Of a stretch of DNA of 64,000 bases, positions 36,000 through 43,030 are shown one piece after another (positions within the stretch are counted from its first letter, which is position 1; every line of letters starts with the position of its first letter). The stretch spans positions 31,497 to 95,496 of the forward strand of contig QFXJ01000051.1 in NCBI GenBank assembly GCA_003402375.1. The letters are read 5' to 3'. The notes under the pieces were generated by a model. That model did not search any database. It was not told the origin of the DNA and saw only the letters and a list, made by a program, of their open reading frames with translations. Position numbers and translations under genes: made by a program. The DNA comes from Candidatus Nitrotoga sp. CP45 (lineage in GTDB: Bacteria; Pseudomonadota; Gammaproteobacteria; Burkholderiales; Gallionellaceae).

Positions 36000-36686
36000 A
36001 TGAAGTGGCTATTCTGGTTATTGCTGCTGGCAAATTTGATGTTTTTTTCATTTATTCAATGGGGCGAGTTATTGACAGATGAAAATAAAAATTTGAAGCA
36101 TCAACCGTCGCTGAATGCGGAAAAGATCAAGTTACTGGATGCGCCAAATGGAGCGCCAGCAACTTCGTTGCCTTCTTCTGCTGTATTGGCAACATCGCAG
36201 GATCAGCGGGCATTTACGGATGTTTGCCTGGAGTGGGGAGAGTTTTCCGGCACCGATAGCGCACGTGCCACGGCAGCTTTGACCACCTTGAAACTGGCGG
36301 ATAAGCTGGCGCAGCGGCAGACTGAATATGCGATTGGATATTGGGTTTACATGCCGCCCGCACCAACCCGTGTGGAAATGGATAAAAATATCGCCGAACT
36401 CAAGGCGCATAATGTTAAGGACTATTTCACCGTGCAGGAAGCCGGACCATGGAAGAACGCTATTTCGTTGGGCGTATTCAAAACAGAAAAGGCCGCGCGT
36501 AAAGCTTTTGATAACTTCCGGGCAAAAGGCGTAAAAACTGCCATGATGGGAGAGCTTATGAGCAAGTTTAAACTTACGGTATTTGTGCTGAAATCCCCGG
36601 ATGTAGTGACAATTGAAAAAATGGTAACCCTGCAAAAGGAGTTTGCCGGTAGCGCGGTGCATTTAGTGGCGTGTGACCAGACTTAA
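36000..36686 (+). CDS. SPOR domain-containing protein
   Basis: A 228-residue protein with one N-terminal membrane helix (WLFWLLLLANLMFFSFI) and a C-terminal SPOR-like domain (about residues 135-225: YFTVQEAGPWKNAISLGVFKTEKAARKAFDNFRAKGV), which in this family binds denuded peptidoglycan at the septum. GGAG is five bases before the second of two tandem ATGs, so 36000 is preferred over 35997. It follows coaX by about 85 bp. Confidence 0.85.
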   Translation: MKWLFWLLLLANLMFFSFIQWGELLTDENKNLKHQPSLNAEKIKLLDAPNGAPATSLPSSAVLATSQDQRAFTDVCLEWGEFSGTDSARATAALTTLKLADKLAQRQTEYAIGYWVYMPPAPTRVEMDKNIAELKAHNVKDYFTVQEAGPWKNAISLGVFKTEKAARKAFDNFRAKGVKTAMMGELMSKFKLTVFVLKSPDVVTIEKMVTLQKEFAGSAVHLVACDQT

Positions 36687-36796
36687 GCGCTTGGTGCAAG
36701 TACCAGCGCAATTGACAAGTAGCGGTTAAATCTGGAAAATGCCGCGCTCCCCGTAGCAATTTAGGGCGGCTTGACTAAAGCGACGGCATGATTTCA

Positions 36797-36873
36797 GGTG
36801 ATATAGCTCAGATGGTTAGAGCGCAGCACTCATAACGCTGAGGTCGGTGGTTCAACTCCACCTATCACCACCA
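36797..36873 (+). tRNA. tRNA-Met (CAT), elongator type
   Basis: A 77-nt cloverleaf with encoded CCA. The acceptor stem GGTGATA pairs with TATCACC; the T arm is GGTGG-TTCAACT-CCACC; the anticodon loop is CTCATAA. The lowest pair of the anticodon stem is an A-C mismatch (CAGCA/CGCTG). It is not an initiator. A tRNA-Ile2 with modified CAT is an alternative that sequence by eye cannot exclude. Confidence 0.9.
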
Positions 36874-36907
36874 AAATAGTGTTTTAAGCATTCCTGAAAT
36901 GTCTCAT

Positions 36908-36941
36908 AAACCCGCATTGCATATAGCTCTAGCGGGTTTTT
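36908..36941 (+). terminator. Terminator after tRNA-Met
   Basis: AAACCCGC and GCGGGTTT form an 8-bp stem with a 16-nt loop, followed by a T-rich run (GGGTTTTTCTTTG). Confidence 0.75.
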
Positions 36942-37104
36942 CTTTGCCTGTACGTTCCTATCTGTACCATTGCAATCCTGTGTCATTTGACAGTATATTG
37001 TCGGCACAAATCGTACTTATGAAATTAAACGATAATTTACCGAACTATTCTCAATATTGCTAATCGCCCAGAGCAATTCATGAATGATGAGGGAGACCCC
37101 GTCT

Positions 37105-37203
37105 TTAACAGAATCCCCCTTGCGTTAATATCTGTTGCTTAGGTTTTTCAACAGAAGTCGCATCACTATTCTTTTTGTTAACAATTTTCTTTTCAATTGG
37201 CAT
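37105..37203 (-). CDS. Putative 32-aa peptide with GG-FC terminus
   Basis: An ATG at 37203 is preceded by AGGAG and encodes a basic peptide beginning MPIEKKIVNKKNSDATS and ending QQILTQGGFC. The strong ribosome site in a gene-poor stretch is the only evidence. A leader-like ILTQGG followed by just two residues is curious, but there is no modification or transport gene nearby, so no peptide class can be claimed. Confidence 0.35.
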   Translation of the reverse strand: MPIEKKIVNKKNSDATSVEKPKQQILTQGGFC

Positions 37204-37565
37204 ATTGGTTCTCCTAATAAATTTTGATCAGCTTATTTTCATAGTCTGGATAGATTCAGTGTTAATGTTGCGTTAGCTTTTTTGCAGGATGGCGATAAGC
37301 CCTACAGGAGATAAACTAAGGCAAAATCAAAGGTATGTCAGTGTCATAGCGCACGTAACGGTTATGATTTTCTGACTAGCCCTAAAATTCGGCAGCTTGT
37401 CTGGTGAGCCGGTAGAGAGGGGTAACAAGGAGATGCAGCATGAGGATTAAAGTTAGCTTCGGCGTCAGGCTTCCGAACCATGATCAGGTTTCCACTGCGT
37501 CTGTGATCGACTAGAGCATCGTCAATCTCGATCAGAAAGCAAGGGGAGGTTTAATAGCGGACGAT

Positions 37566-37712
37566 TTAACGGTTTTCGATTGGAGGATCACCTTCTGGAC
37601 TTTTGGGATCACGATTTGGAGGAGGATCATTAATGGGATTTGGTTTCGAAGGTGTCTCGAGAGGTACCCGTGGATCTGGAACCGAGTGCTGAATTGGAGA
37701 GTTCTGCGACAT
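37566..37712 (-). CDS. Small proline-rich protein, 48 aa, unknown
   Basis: ATG at 37712 with AAAGGAT upstream. The product (MSQNSPIQHSVPDPRVPLET, then PSKPNPINDPPPNRDPKSPEG) is about a third proline and must be disordered. Low-complexity proteins of this kind occur in related bacteria but no named family is recognised. It is the best small-ORF candidate in the 1.8-kb gap 36874-38699. Confidence 0.45.
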   Translation of the reverse strand: MSQNSPIQHSVPDPRVPLETPSKPNPINDPPPNRDPKSPEGDPPIENR

Positions 37713-37964
37713 TTTTAATCCTTTAAACATGAAGAATGAGCTAATTTGTCAATAGTACTTATGCTATTTCGTTAAATTAGCTTTCCTGAGATAGTCGCTA
37801 GCATGATGCCCTCCACTTAACGCCGTCAGGGGAGACTAAAGTTACAAATAATTTCCAACTCACCGGCAAATTATCTGCACTTAATAGCAAAAGCAGAGAG
37901 CGGTTGCATAGTAATTGTCCATGGTTTTATTATCTGTGCGGTGGCACACAATCGGGGAAATTTT

Positions 37965-38190
37965 ATGGCGGGTTGAGATAGGAATTAAGGCGAGTGCCGC
38001 CACCGTGAATATCACCAGTGTTTTGCCAACGAGTGCGTAGCTACGGCCGCGCACATCTGCGTTTACCACCGCTGCCTCGTCCCCAATGAATCTCCGCACC
38101 TTCCCGCCTTGGCACGCTCCTCGATTGCCGGATATTCATTATCCAGTTAATTCTTTGCTGCCTCCTGGCGTTTTTCATAAGCCTTCTTGC
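37965..38190 (-). pseudogene. IS630-family transposase remnant
   Basis: Read on the minus strand in pieces: AYEKRQEAAKN-stop-LDNEYPAIEERAKAG, then AEIHWG, a one-base shift, and DEAAVVNADVRGRSYALVGKT. This matches the DDE region of IS630-type transposases (WGDE...VRGRSYAPVGKTP), where the Glu/Asp after HWGD is catalytic. A nonsense codon, two shifts and loss of both ends leave a dead fragment about 510 bp upstream of hsdM. Confidence 0.65.
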
Positions 38191-38699
38191 TTGTCAGTCA
38201 GGTGGCGGACCGCCGCCACTTTGCTGCCGCGTAGCGTGGGCTTGATCGTTTCCGCTTTGCCCCCGCTTTACAGGTCAATCACGCCACGTACGGTGTGGAC
38301 ATAGGACAGTGCTGCGGGAACGGCTGCGTTATTGTATGAGCAGCGAGAAGGGTTGAAGCAGGTATAAACGACGTAGTGTGGGTTGGAATATGAAGCGGCG
38401 GGTGAAATCTCTCTTACATTGCGAGAACCTAGACCGTATGCCTTCACACGCGCAGGATTTTTTCCCCTATAAAAAGAAATTCAAATAGTATGAACAGATA
38501 GAAAAAAATGATCTCCGTCTTTAAAAGAATTGAATGGGGGCATAATCGGGGGGTATCTATAAAAATATTAATACGCAGATTGTGCACTAGCGAGGTTTAT
38601 AGCCAATGATTCAATTGCCATATTCACAACATTGATACCGGGTATATTAGCGCCTTCGGCCTCATACAGCCCATCATCCAAGAATAGCGTCTGCCCCCC

Positions 38700-40181
38700 A
38701 TGTTCGAACAAGCTTTCAAAAATATCGACGACGTCCTCAGGAAAGAGGCCGGTTGTGCCAGCGAACTGGACTACACCGAGCAGACCTCTTGGCTGCTGTT
38801 CCTGAAATTTCTGGACAGCCTGGAGCAAGACAAGGCCATGGAGGCCGAGCTGGAGGGCAAGAAGTACACCTTCATTCTCGACGCGCCCTACCGCTGGGAA
38901 AGCTGGGCCGCGCCCAAAGGAGCCGACGGCAAGCTCGACCACAATAAGGCGCTGACCGGCGACGACCTGCGCGATTTCGTCGACCGCAAGCTTTTTCCTT
39001 ACCTGCACGGTTTCAAGCAGAAGGCCAGTGGGCCGAATACCCTTGAATATAAGATCGGCGAAATTTTCGGCGAGATCAAAAACAAGATCCACAGCGGCTA
39101 CAACCTGCGCGAGATCATCGACCACATCGACGAACTGCGCTTCCGCTCGCAAACCGAGAAGCACGAGCTGTCGCACCTGTACGAAGCCAAGATCAAGAAC
39201 ATGGGCAACGCGGGCAGGAACGGCGGCGAGTACTACACCCCGCGGCCGCTGATTCGCGCCATGGTACAGGTGGTGCAGCCAAAAATAGACGAGCGCATCT
39301 ACGACGGCGCCTGTGGCTCGGCGGGCTTCCTGTGCGAGGCGTTCGATTACCTCAAGGCCAAGCCCGGCCTGACCACCAGCAACATCAAAACGCTGCAAGA
39401 GCGCACCTTCTACGGCAAGGAAAAGAAGTCGCTGGCTTACGTCATCGCGATCATGAACATGATCCTGCACGGCATCGAAGCGCCCAACATCGCCCATACC
39501 AACACCCTGGCCGAAAACCTTGCCGACATTCAGGAAAAAGACCGAATGGACGTGATCCTGGCCAACCCGCCCTTCGGTGGCAAGGAGCGCAAAGAAGTCC
39601 AACAAAACTTCCCCATCCGCACCGGCGAAACGGCTTTTCTCTTCCTTCAGCACTTCATCAAAATGCTCAAGGCTGGCGGCCGGGCCGGTGTGGTCATCAA
39701 AAACACCTTCCTCTCCAACACCGACAACGCTTCGGTGAGCCTTCGCAAACTGCTGCTGGAAAGTTGCAACCTGCACACCATCCTCGATTGCCCCGGCGGC
39801 ACCTTTCAGGGCGCGGGCGTGAAAACTGTTGTGCTGTTCTTCGAGAAAGGCGCGCCGACCCTTCGACATGGCTCAGGGCAGGCCCGCAAGATTTGGTATT
39901 ACCAGCTCGATCCAGGCCGCAACATGGGCAAGACCAACCCGCTCAACGACGCCGACCTCGCCGAGTTCATCGCACTGCAAAAGACCTTTGCCGACTCGCC
40001 CAAGAGCTGGTCTGTTGATACCCATGCCCTGAGCGAAGTCGAAGGGTTCGATCTGTCGGTTAAGAACCCGAACGGCTGCGAGGAAATCACACATCGCAGC
40101 CCGCAGGACATCATGGACGAAATCGCCGCGCTGGATGCGGAGAGCGCGGCAGTGCTGGGGAATATCAGGGCGTTGCTGTGA
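38700..40181 (+). CDS. hsdM: Type I restriction-modification methyltransferase subunit HsdM
   Basis: A 493-residue N6-adenine methyltransferase. The N-terminal HsdM helical bundle (MFEQAFKNIDDVLRKEAG ... TSWLLFLKFLDSLEQ) precedes the SAM motif DGACGSAGF (about 202-210), YTPRPLIRAMV, and the catalytic NPPF at 289-292. Two short in-frame segments, LRHGSGQA (388-395) and ALSEVEG (443-449), are translated REP-like repeats in opposite orientation. No Shine-Dalgarno is visible. The gene is markedly GC-rich relative to its left flank. It overlaps the GIY-YIG gene by 4 bp. Confidence 0.93.
   Translation: MFEQAFKNIDDVLRKEAGCASELDYTEQTSWLLFLKFLDSLEQDKAMEAELEGKKYTFILDAPYRWESWAAPKGADGKLDHNKALTGDDLRDFVDRKLFPYLHGFKQKASGPNTLEYKIGEIFGEIKNKIHSGYNLREIIDHIDELRFRSQTEKHELSHLYEAKIKNMGNAGRNGGEYYTPRPLIRAMVQVVQPKIDERIYDGACGSAGFLCEAFDYLKAKPGLTTSNIKTLQERTFYGKEKKSLAYVIAIMNMILHGIEAPNIAHTNTLAENLADIQEKDRMDVILANPPFGGKERKEVQQNFPIRTGETAFLFLQHFIKMLKAGGRAGVVIKNTFLSNTDNASVSLRKLLLESCNLHTILDCPGGTFQGAGVKTVVLFFEKGAPTLRHGSGQARKIWYYQLDPGRNMGKTNPLNDADLAEFIALQKTFADSPKSWSVDTHALSEVEGFDLSVKNPNGCEEITHRSPQDIMDEIAALDAESAAVLGNIRALL
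39861..39883. repeat. REP-like repeat inside hsdM
   Basis: CTTCGACATGGCTCAGGGC, preceded by CC, is the same module as the inverted copy at 40026. Here it encodes LRHGSGQA in the HsdM frame. Confidence 0.7.
40026..40046. repeat. Inverted REP-like repeat inside hsdM
   Basis: GCCCTGAGCGAAGTCGAAGG is the reverse complement, with two or three changes, of the repeat at 39861. It is read as ALSEVEG, the peptide such repeats commonly give when inserted in genes. Confidence 0.7.
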
Positions 40182-40651
40182 AGCAACCTGCCGTCTATAT
40201 TCTTGCCAGCGAACGCAACGGTACACTGTATATCGGAGTGACCTCCGATTTGATTCAGCGAGTTTGGCAGCACAAGGAAGGATTGGCCGAAGGTTTCACC
40301 AAGAAATACGCTGTGAAAATGCTGGTGTGGTTCGAGCAGCATGAGACGATGGAAAGTGCCATTCGCAAAGAAAAGGCTATGAAAAAATGGTTGCGTAAAT
40401 GGAAGTTGAAAACCATTGAACAAACCAACCCGGACTGGAATGACCTCTGGTTTGAAATAATTGGCGAAAAACCCCAAACAGTCGTTCCCGCCCCCGACAA
40501 GAACATTCAAGGGCAGGCTGCGGGAACCCATCCCTCCTCCGTCGTTCCCGCGCAGGCGGGAACCCAGCAAAAAGAAAATGCTTTTGACTCATTAAACCCA
40601 CTGGATTCCCGCATTCGCGGGAATGACGGTGCTCTGGGTGGTGCGCGATGA
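40178..40651 (+). CDS. GIY-YIG domain protein with repeat-derived C-terminal tail
   Basis: A 157-residue protein from GTG 40178 (GTGA overlap with hsdM stop). The GIY-YIG-like domain fills residues 1-95: AVYILASERNGTLYIGVTSDLIQRVWQHKEG and FEQHETMESAIRKEKAMKKW, the form seen in small stand-alone GIY-YIG proteins of about 90-100 residues. The remaining about 60 residues are translated dispersed repeats (VVPAQAGTQ ... LDSRIRGNDG) and are unlikely to fold. It overlaps hsdS by 4 bp (ATGA), so it is embedded in the operon by coupling. Nuclease activity is likely by family but the catalytic Glu should be checked. Confidence 0.82.
   Translation: MKQPAVYILASERNGTLYIGVTSDLIQRVWQHKEGLAEGFTKKYAVKMLVWFEQHETMESAIRKEKAMKKWLRKWKLKTIEQTNPDWNDLWFEIIGEKPQTVVPAPDKNIQGQAAGTHPSSVVPAQAGTQQKENAFDSLNPLDSRIRGNDGALGGAR
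40540..40629. repeat. Inverted repeat pair (BIME-like) forming the GIY-YIG tail
   Basis: GTCGTTCCCGCGCAGGCGGG (40541-40560, then AACCCAG) and CTGGATTCCCGCATTCGCGG (40601-40620, then GAATGACGG) are opposite-facing copies of one palindromic module. A third, broken copy lies at about 40483-40530 (GTCGTTCCCGCC ... GCTGCGGGAACCC). Confidence 0.75.
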
Positions 40652-41868
40652 ATGCAGGTTGGCAGAAAACGACCTTAGGATCAGCATTTGTGACTGTAAC
40701 GGGAAACACACCTCCAAAGAACAATACGGATTTTTACGGGCAGTTTATGCCTTTGGTTAAACCGCCGGAGCTATGCGATGCAATGCTTGATTCTGCGGAG
40801 GATGGTCTCTCAGAGACTGGTGCAAAGGTTGCCCGCACAGTTCCCGCGAACTCCATCTTGGTGTCATGTATTGGCAACTTGGGCAAGATCGGGTTGAACA
40901 CTGTTCCTGTTGCGTTCAATCAGCAGATTAACGCTATCTTGCCAAGCGGTGGCAAAGCAATTCCTGAATTCATGTTTTACCAAGTCCTTTCCAGTTCATT
41001 CAAAGAGCAGTTGGAAGCTTTGGCATCCGGAACCACTGTTCCGATTGTCAATAAATCGAAGTTCAACAGCATAAAGATCGTGTTACCATCGCTCCTCGAA
41101 CAGCAGCGCATCGTCGGCATCCTCGACGAAGCGTTTGACGGCATTGCCGCCGCCAAAGCCAACGCCGAAAAGAACCTTCAAAACGCCCGCGCCTTGTTTG
41201 AAAGCCACCTCCAATCGGTCTTCACCCATCGCGGCCAAGGGTGGCTGGAGAAGAGCGTCGGAGAACTGGTTACCGATGGCGTGTTGGTCAAACCTTTCGA
41301 CGGAAACCACGGAGAGATTCATCCCAAGAAATCGGACTACACTGAGGCAGGCGTGCCATTCATCATGGCGCGCGACCTCCAAGATGGCCTCGTAGATACC
41401 GAGAATTGCATCTTCATTTCACGGAAGCTGGCAGATTCCCTCCGTGTCGGCTTCGCGACAAACGGCGATGTTTTGATTTCACACAAAGGCACGATTGGCC
41501 GGACAGCCATCGTTAGCACCGAGGACGATTACATCATGCTGACGCCGCAACTGACTGGCTACCGCGTCAAGGATTCCAGCAAGCTCTTCAATCGTTTCAT
41601 CCGCTACTATTTCATGAGTCCTGGCTTTCAGCGGGAGATGATTGCTGGCGCGGCAGACGGCTCAACCCGAGCCTACATCGGAATCACGAAACAACTTACA
41701 TTGCGTTTCCGTTTTCCCCCGTTGGCCGAACAAAAACGTATCGCTGCAAAGTTGGATTCCCTCGACCCAGAAACCCAACGTCTCGCCCGCATTTACGAGC
41801 AGAAGCTCGCCGCGCTGGAGGCGTTGAAGAGATCCCTGCTGCATCAGGCTTTCAGCGGGGCGCTGTGA
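40648..41868 (+). CDS. hsdS: Type I restriction specificity subunit HsdS
   Basis: A 406-residue specificity subunit with two target-recognition domains, each followed by a conserved helix. TRD1 is about residues 1-140 with the PSLLEQQRIVGILDEAFDGIAAAKANAEKN spacer (148-180); TRD2 is about 200-360 with FPPLAEQKRIAAKLDSLDPE and a C-terminal helix. The LxEQxRI repeats are the family signature. It sets the DNA sequence bound by HsdM and HsdR; target unknown. About 155 bp separate it from the Fic gene. Confidence 0.92.
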   Translation: MNAGWQKTTLGSAFVTVTGNTPPKNNTDFYGQFMPLVKPPELCDAMLDSAEDGLSETGAKVARTVPANSILVSCIGNLGKIGLNTVPVAFNQQINAILPSGGKAIPEFMFYQVLSSSFKEQLEALASGTTVPIVNKSKFNSIKIVLPSLLEQQRIVGILDEAFDGIAAAKANAEKNLQNARALFESHLQSVFTHRGQGWLEKSVGELVTDGVLVKPFDGNHGEIHPKKSDYTEAGVPFIMARDLQDGLVDTENCIFISRKLADSLRVGFATNGDVLISHKGTIGRTAIVSTEDDYIMLTPQLTGYRVKDSSKLFNRFIRYYFMSPGFQREMIAGAADGSTRAYIGITKQLTLRFRFPPLAEQKRIAAKLDSLDPETQRLARIYEQKLAALEALKRSLLHQAFSGAL

Positions 41869-41973
41869 CTCGGGGGCATCGATGACCTGGACGTGTACAC
41901 GCCATCGACATATCGCCGCCACGTGTCGATGAAATGCTAAGAAATCGACACATCCTCGCCCGCGCCCAACCCG

Positions 41974-42003
41974 ACTTGACGCAAAACTTGACTTATACTT
42001 GAC
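41974..42003 (+). promoter_or_regulatory. Three phased ACTTGAC repeats before the Fic gene
   Basis: ACTTGAC starts at 41974, 41986 and 41997, spaced 12 and 11 bp, one helical turn each, ending 20 bp before the fic ATG. This is the geometry of a binding site for a protein contacting one face of the DNA; TTGAC boxes could alternatively be overlapping -35 elements. No terminator separates hsdS from fic. Confidence 0.45.
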
Positions 42004-42022
42004 AGTCATTTAGCCTGCGGCC

Positions 42023-43030
42023 ATGGCGTATGTCCCGCAATTCACCATCACCCCGGCGCTGCTGACGCAAGTCGAGCAGGTGGCGGCCTTGCGTGAGCGA
42101 ATTCAGGGCGCGGTGGTGGATCTGGCCTGGGTGCCGGCCTTGCAGAAGGACACCCGCACCCGCAATGTGCATGCCTCCACCGCCATCGAGGGCAACCCGC
42201 TGACGCTGGAGCAGGTGCGCGCGCTGGAGGAAGGGCGCGAGCTGTCCACCCCCGGCGTGCGGGCCAAGCGCGAGGTGCTCAACTACTTTGCCGGGCTGCG
42301 CTACGTGGAAAAGCACGCGGCCAAAAAGAAAATAGGCCATGCCGACGTGCTGGAGCTGCATCGCATCCTGGCCGGGCAGGTGATGGACCAGGGCGAAGCC
42401 GGCAAGTACCGCATGATCGCCGTGCGCGTGGGCGCCTACCGCCCGCCACCGGCGGACGCCGTGTCGGGCCTGATGTTCGAGGTGCTGGAATGGTGGAACA
42501 CGGCGGCACGGACGCTCTCGCCGGTGCTCAGCTCGACCATCCTGCATTACCGCTTCGAAGCCATCCACCCGTTTGCCGATGGCAATGGCCGCACGGGCCG
42601 GGCGCTGGCCTTGTGGGAGTTGTATCGGCGCGGCTTTGACACGCACCACATTTTTTCAGTCGATGAATATTACTGGGAAGACCGGCCCGCCTACTATGCC
42701 GCGCTGCAAGGCGTGCGCGAAGCGGGCGAGGACATGAGCGCCTGGCTCGAATACTGCGCAGCCGGCTTGCGGCAAACGCTGGAGCGGGTCTGGCTGCGGA
42801 TTCAGACCTTGCAGGTGAAGTCTGCCGACAGGCTGGTGTTGCGCCCCCGGCAGGAGCAACTGCTGCATTTGCTGCGCGACCACGGCGGCATGGCACCGGC
42901 GGACATCTGGGCCGCGCTGGGCGTGTCGCGGCAGGGGGCGATGGACTTGCTGCGCCCGCTGCTGGACGCGGGGGTGGTGGAGAAGGTCGGCGGCAGCAAG
43001 ACCGGCCGCTATGTGCTGAAACACTCATGA
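42023..43030 (+). CDS. Fic family AMP-transferase-like protein
   Basis: A 335-residue Fic protein. The catalytic loop HPFADGNGRTGRALA starts at His182 and is complete. The inhibitory motif, Ser52...Glu56-Gly57 in STAIEGNPL, lies N-terminal to the Fic fold, so this is an autoinhibited class II type. The C-terminal about 70 residues form a winged helix (ADIWAALGVSRQGAMDLLRPLLDAGVVEK) that could bind DNA. Such proteins AMPylate Ser/Thr/Tyr on targets. It overlaps hsdR by 4 bp (ATGA), placing it inside the restriction operon. Target unknown. Confidence 0.9.
   Translation: MAYVPQFTITPALLTQVEQVAALRERIQGAVVDLAWVPALQKDTRTRNVHASTAIEGNPLTLEQVRALEEGRELSTPGVRAKREVLNYFAGLRYVEKHAAKKKIGHADVLELHRILAGQVMDQGEAGKYRMIAVRVGAYRPPPADAVSGLMFEVLEWWNTAARTLSPVLSSTILHYRFEAIHPFADGNGRTGRALALWELYRRGFDTHHIFSVDEYYWEDRPAYYAALQGVREAGEDMSAWLEYCAAGLRQTLERVWLRIQTLQVKSADRLVLRPRQEQLLHLLRDHGGMAPADIWAALGVSRQGAMDLLRPLLDAGVVEKVGGSKTGRYVLKHS

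Noticed and set aside
37437..37515. 24-codon plus-strand ORF after AAGGAG (MRIKVSFGVRLPNHD)
   Set aside because: Very short, no conserved feature, and next to a better minus-strand candidate; the ribosome site alone is weak evidence.
38568..39869. 433-codon minus-strand frame
   Set aside because: Antisense to hsdM; no recognisable domain and composition typical of a shadow.
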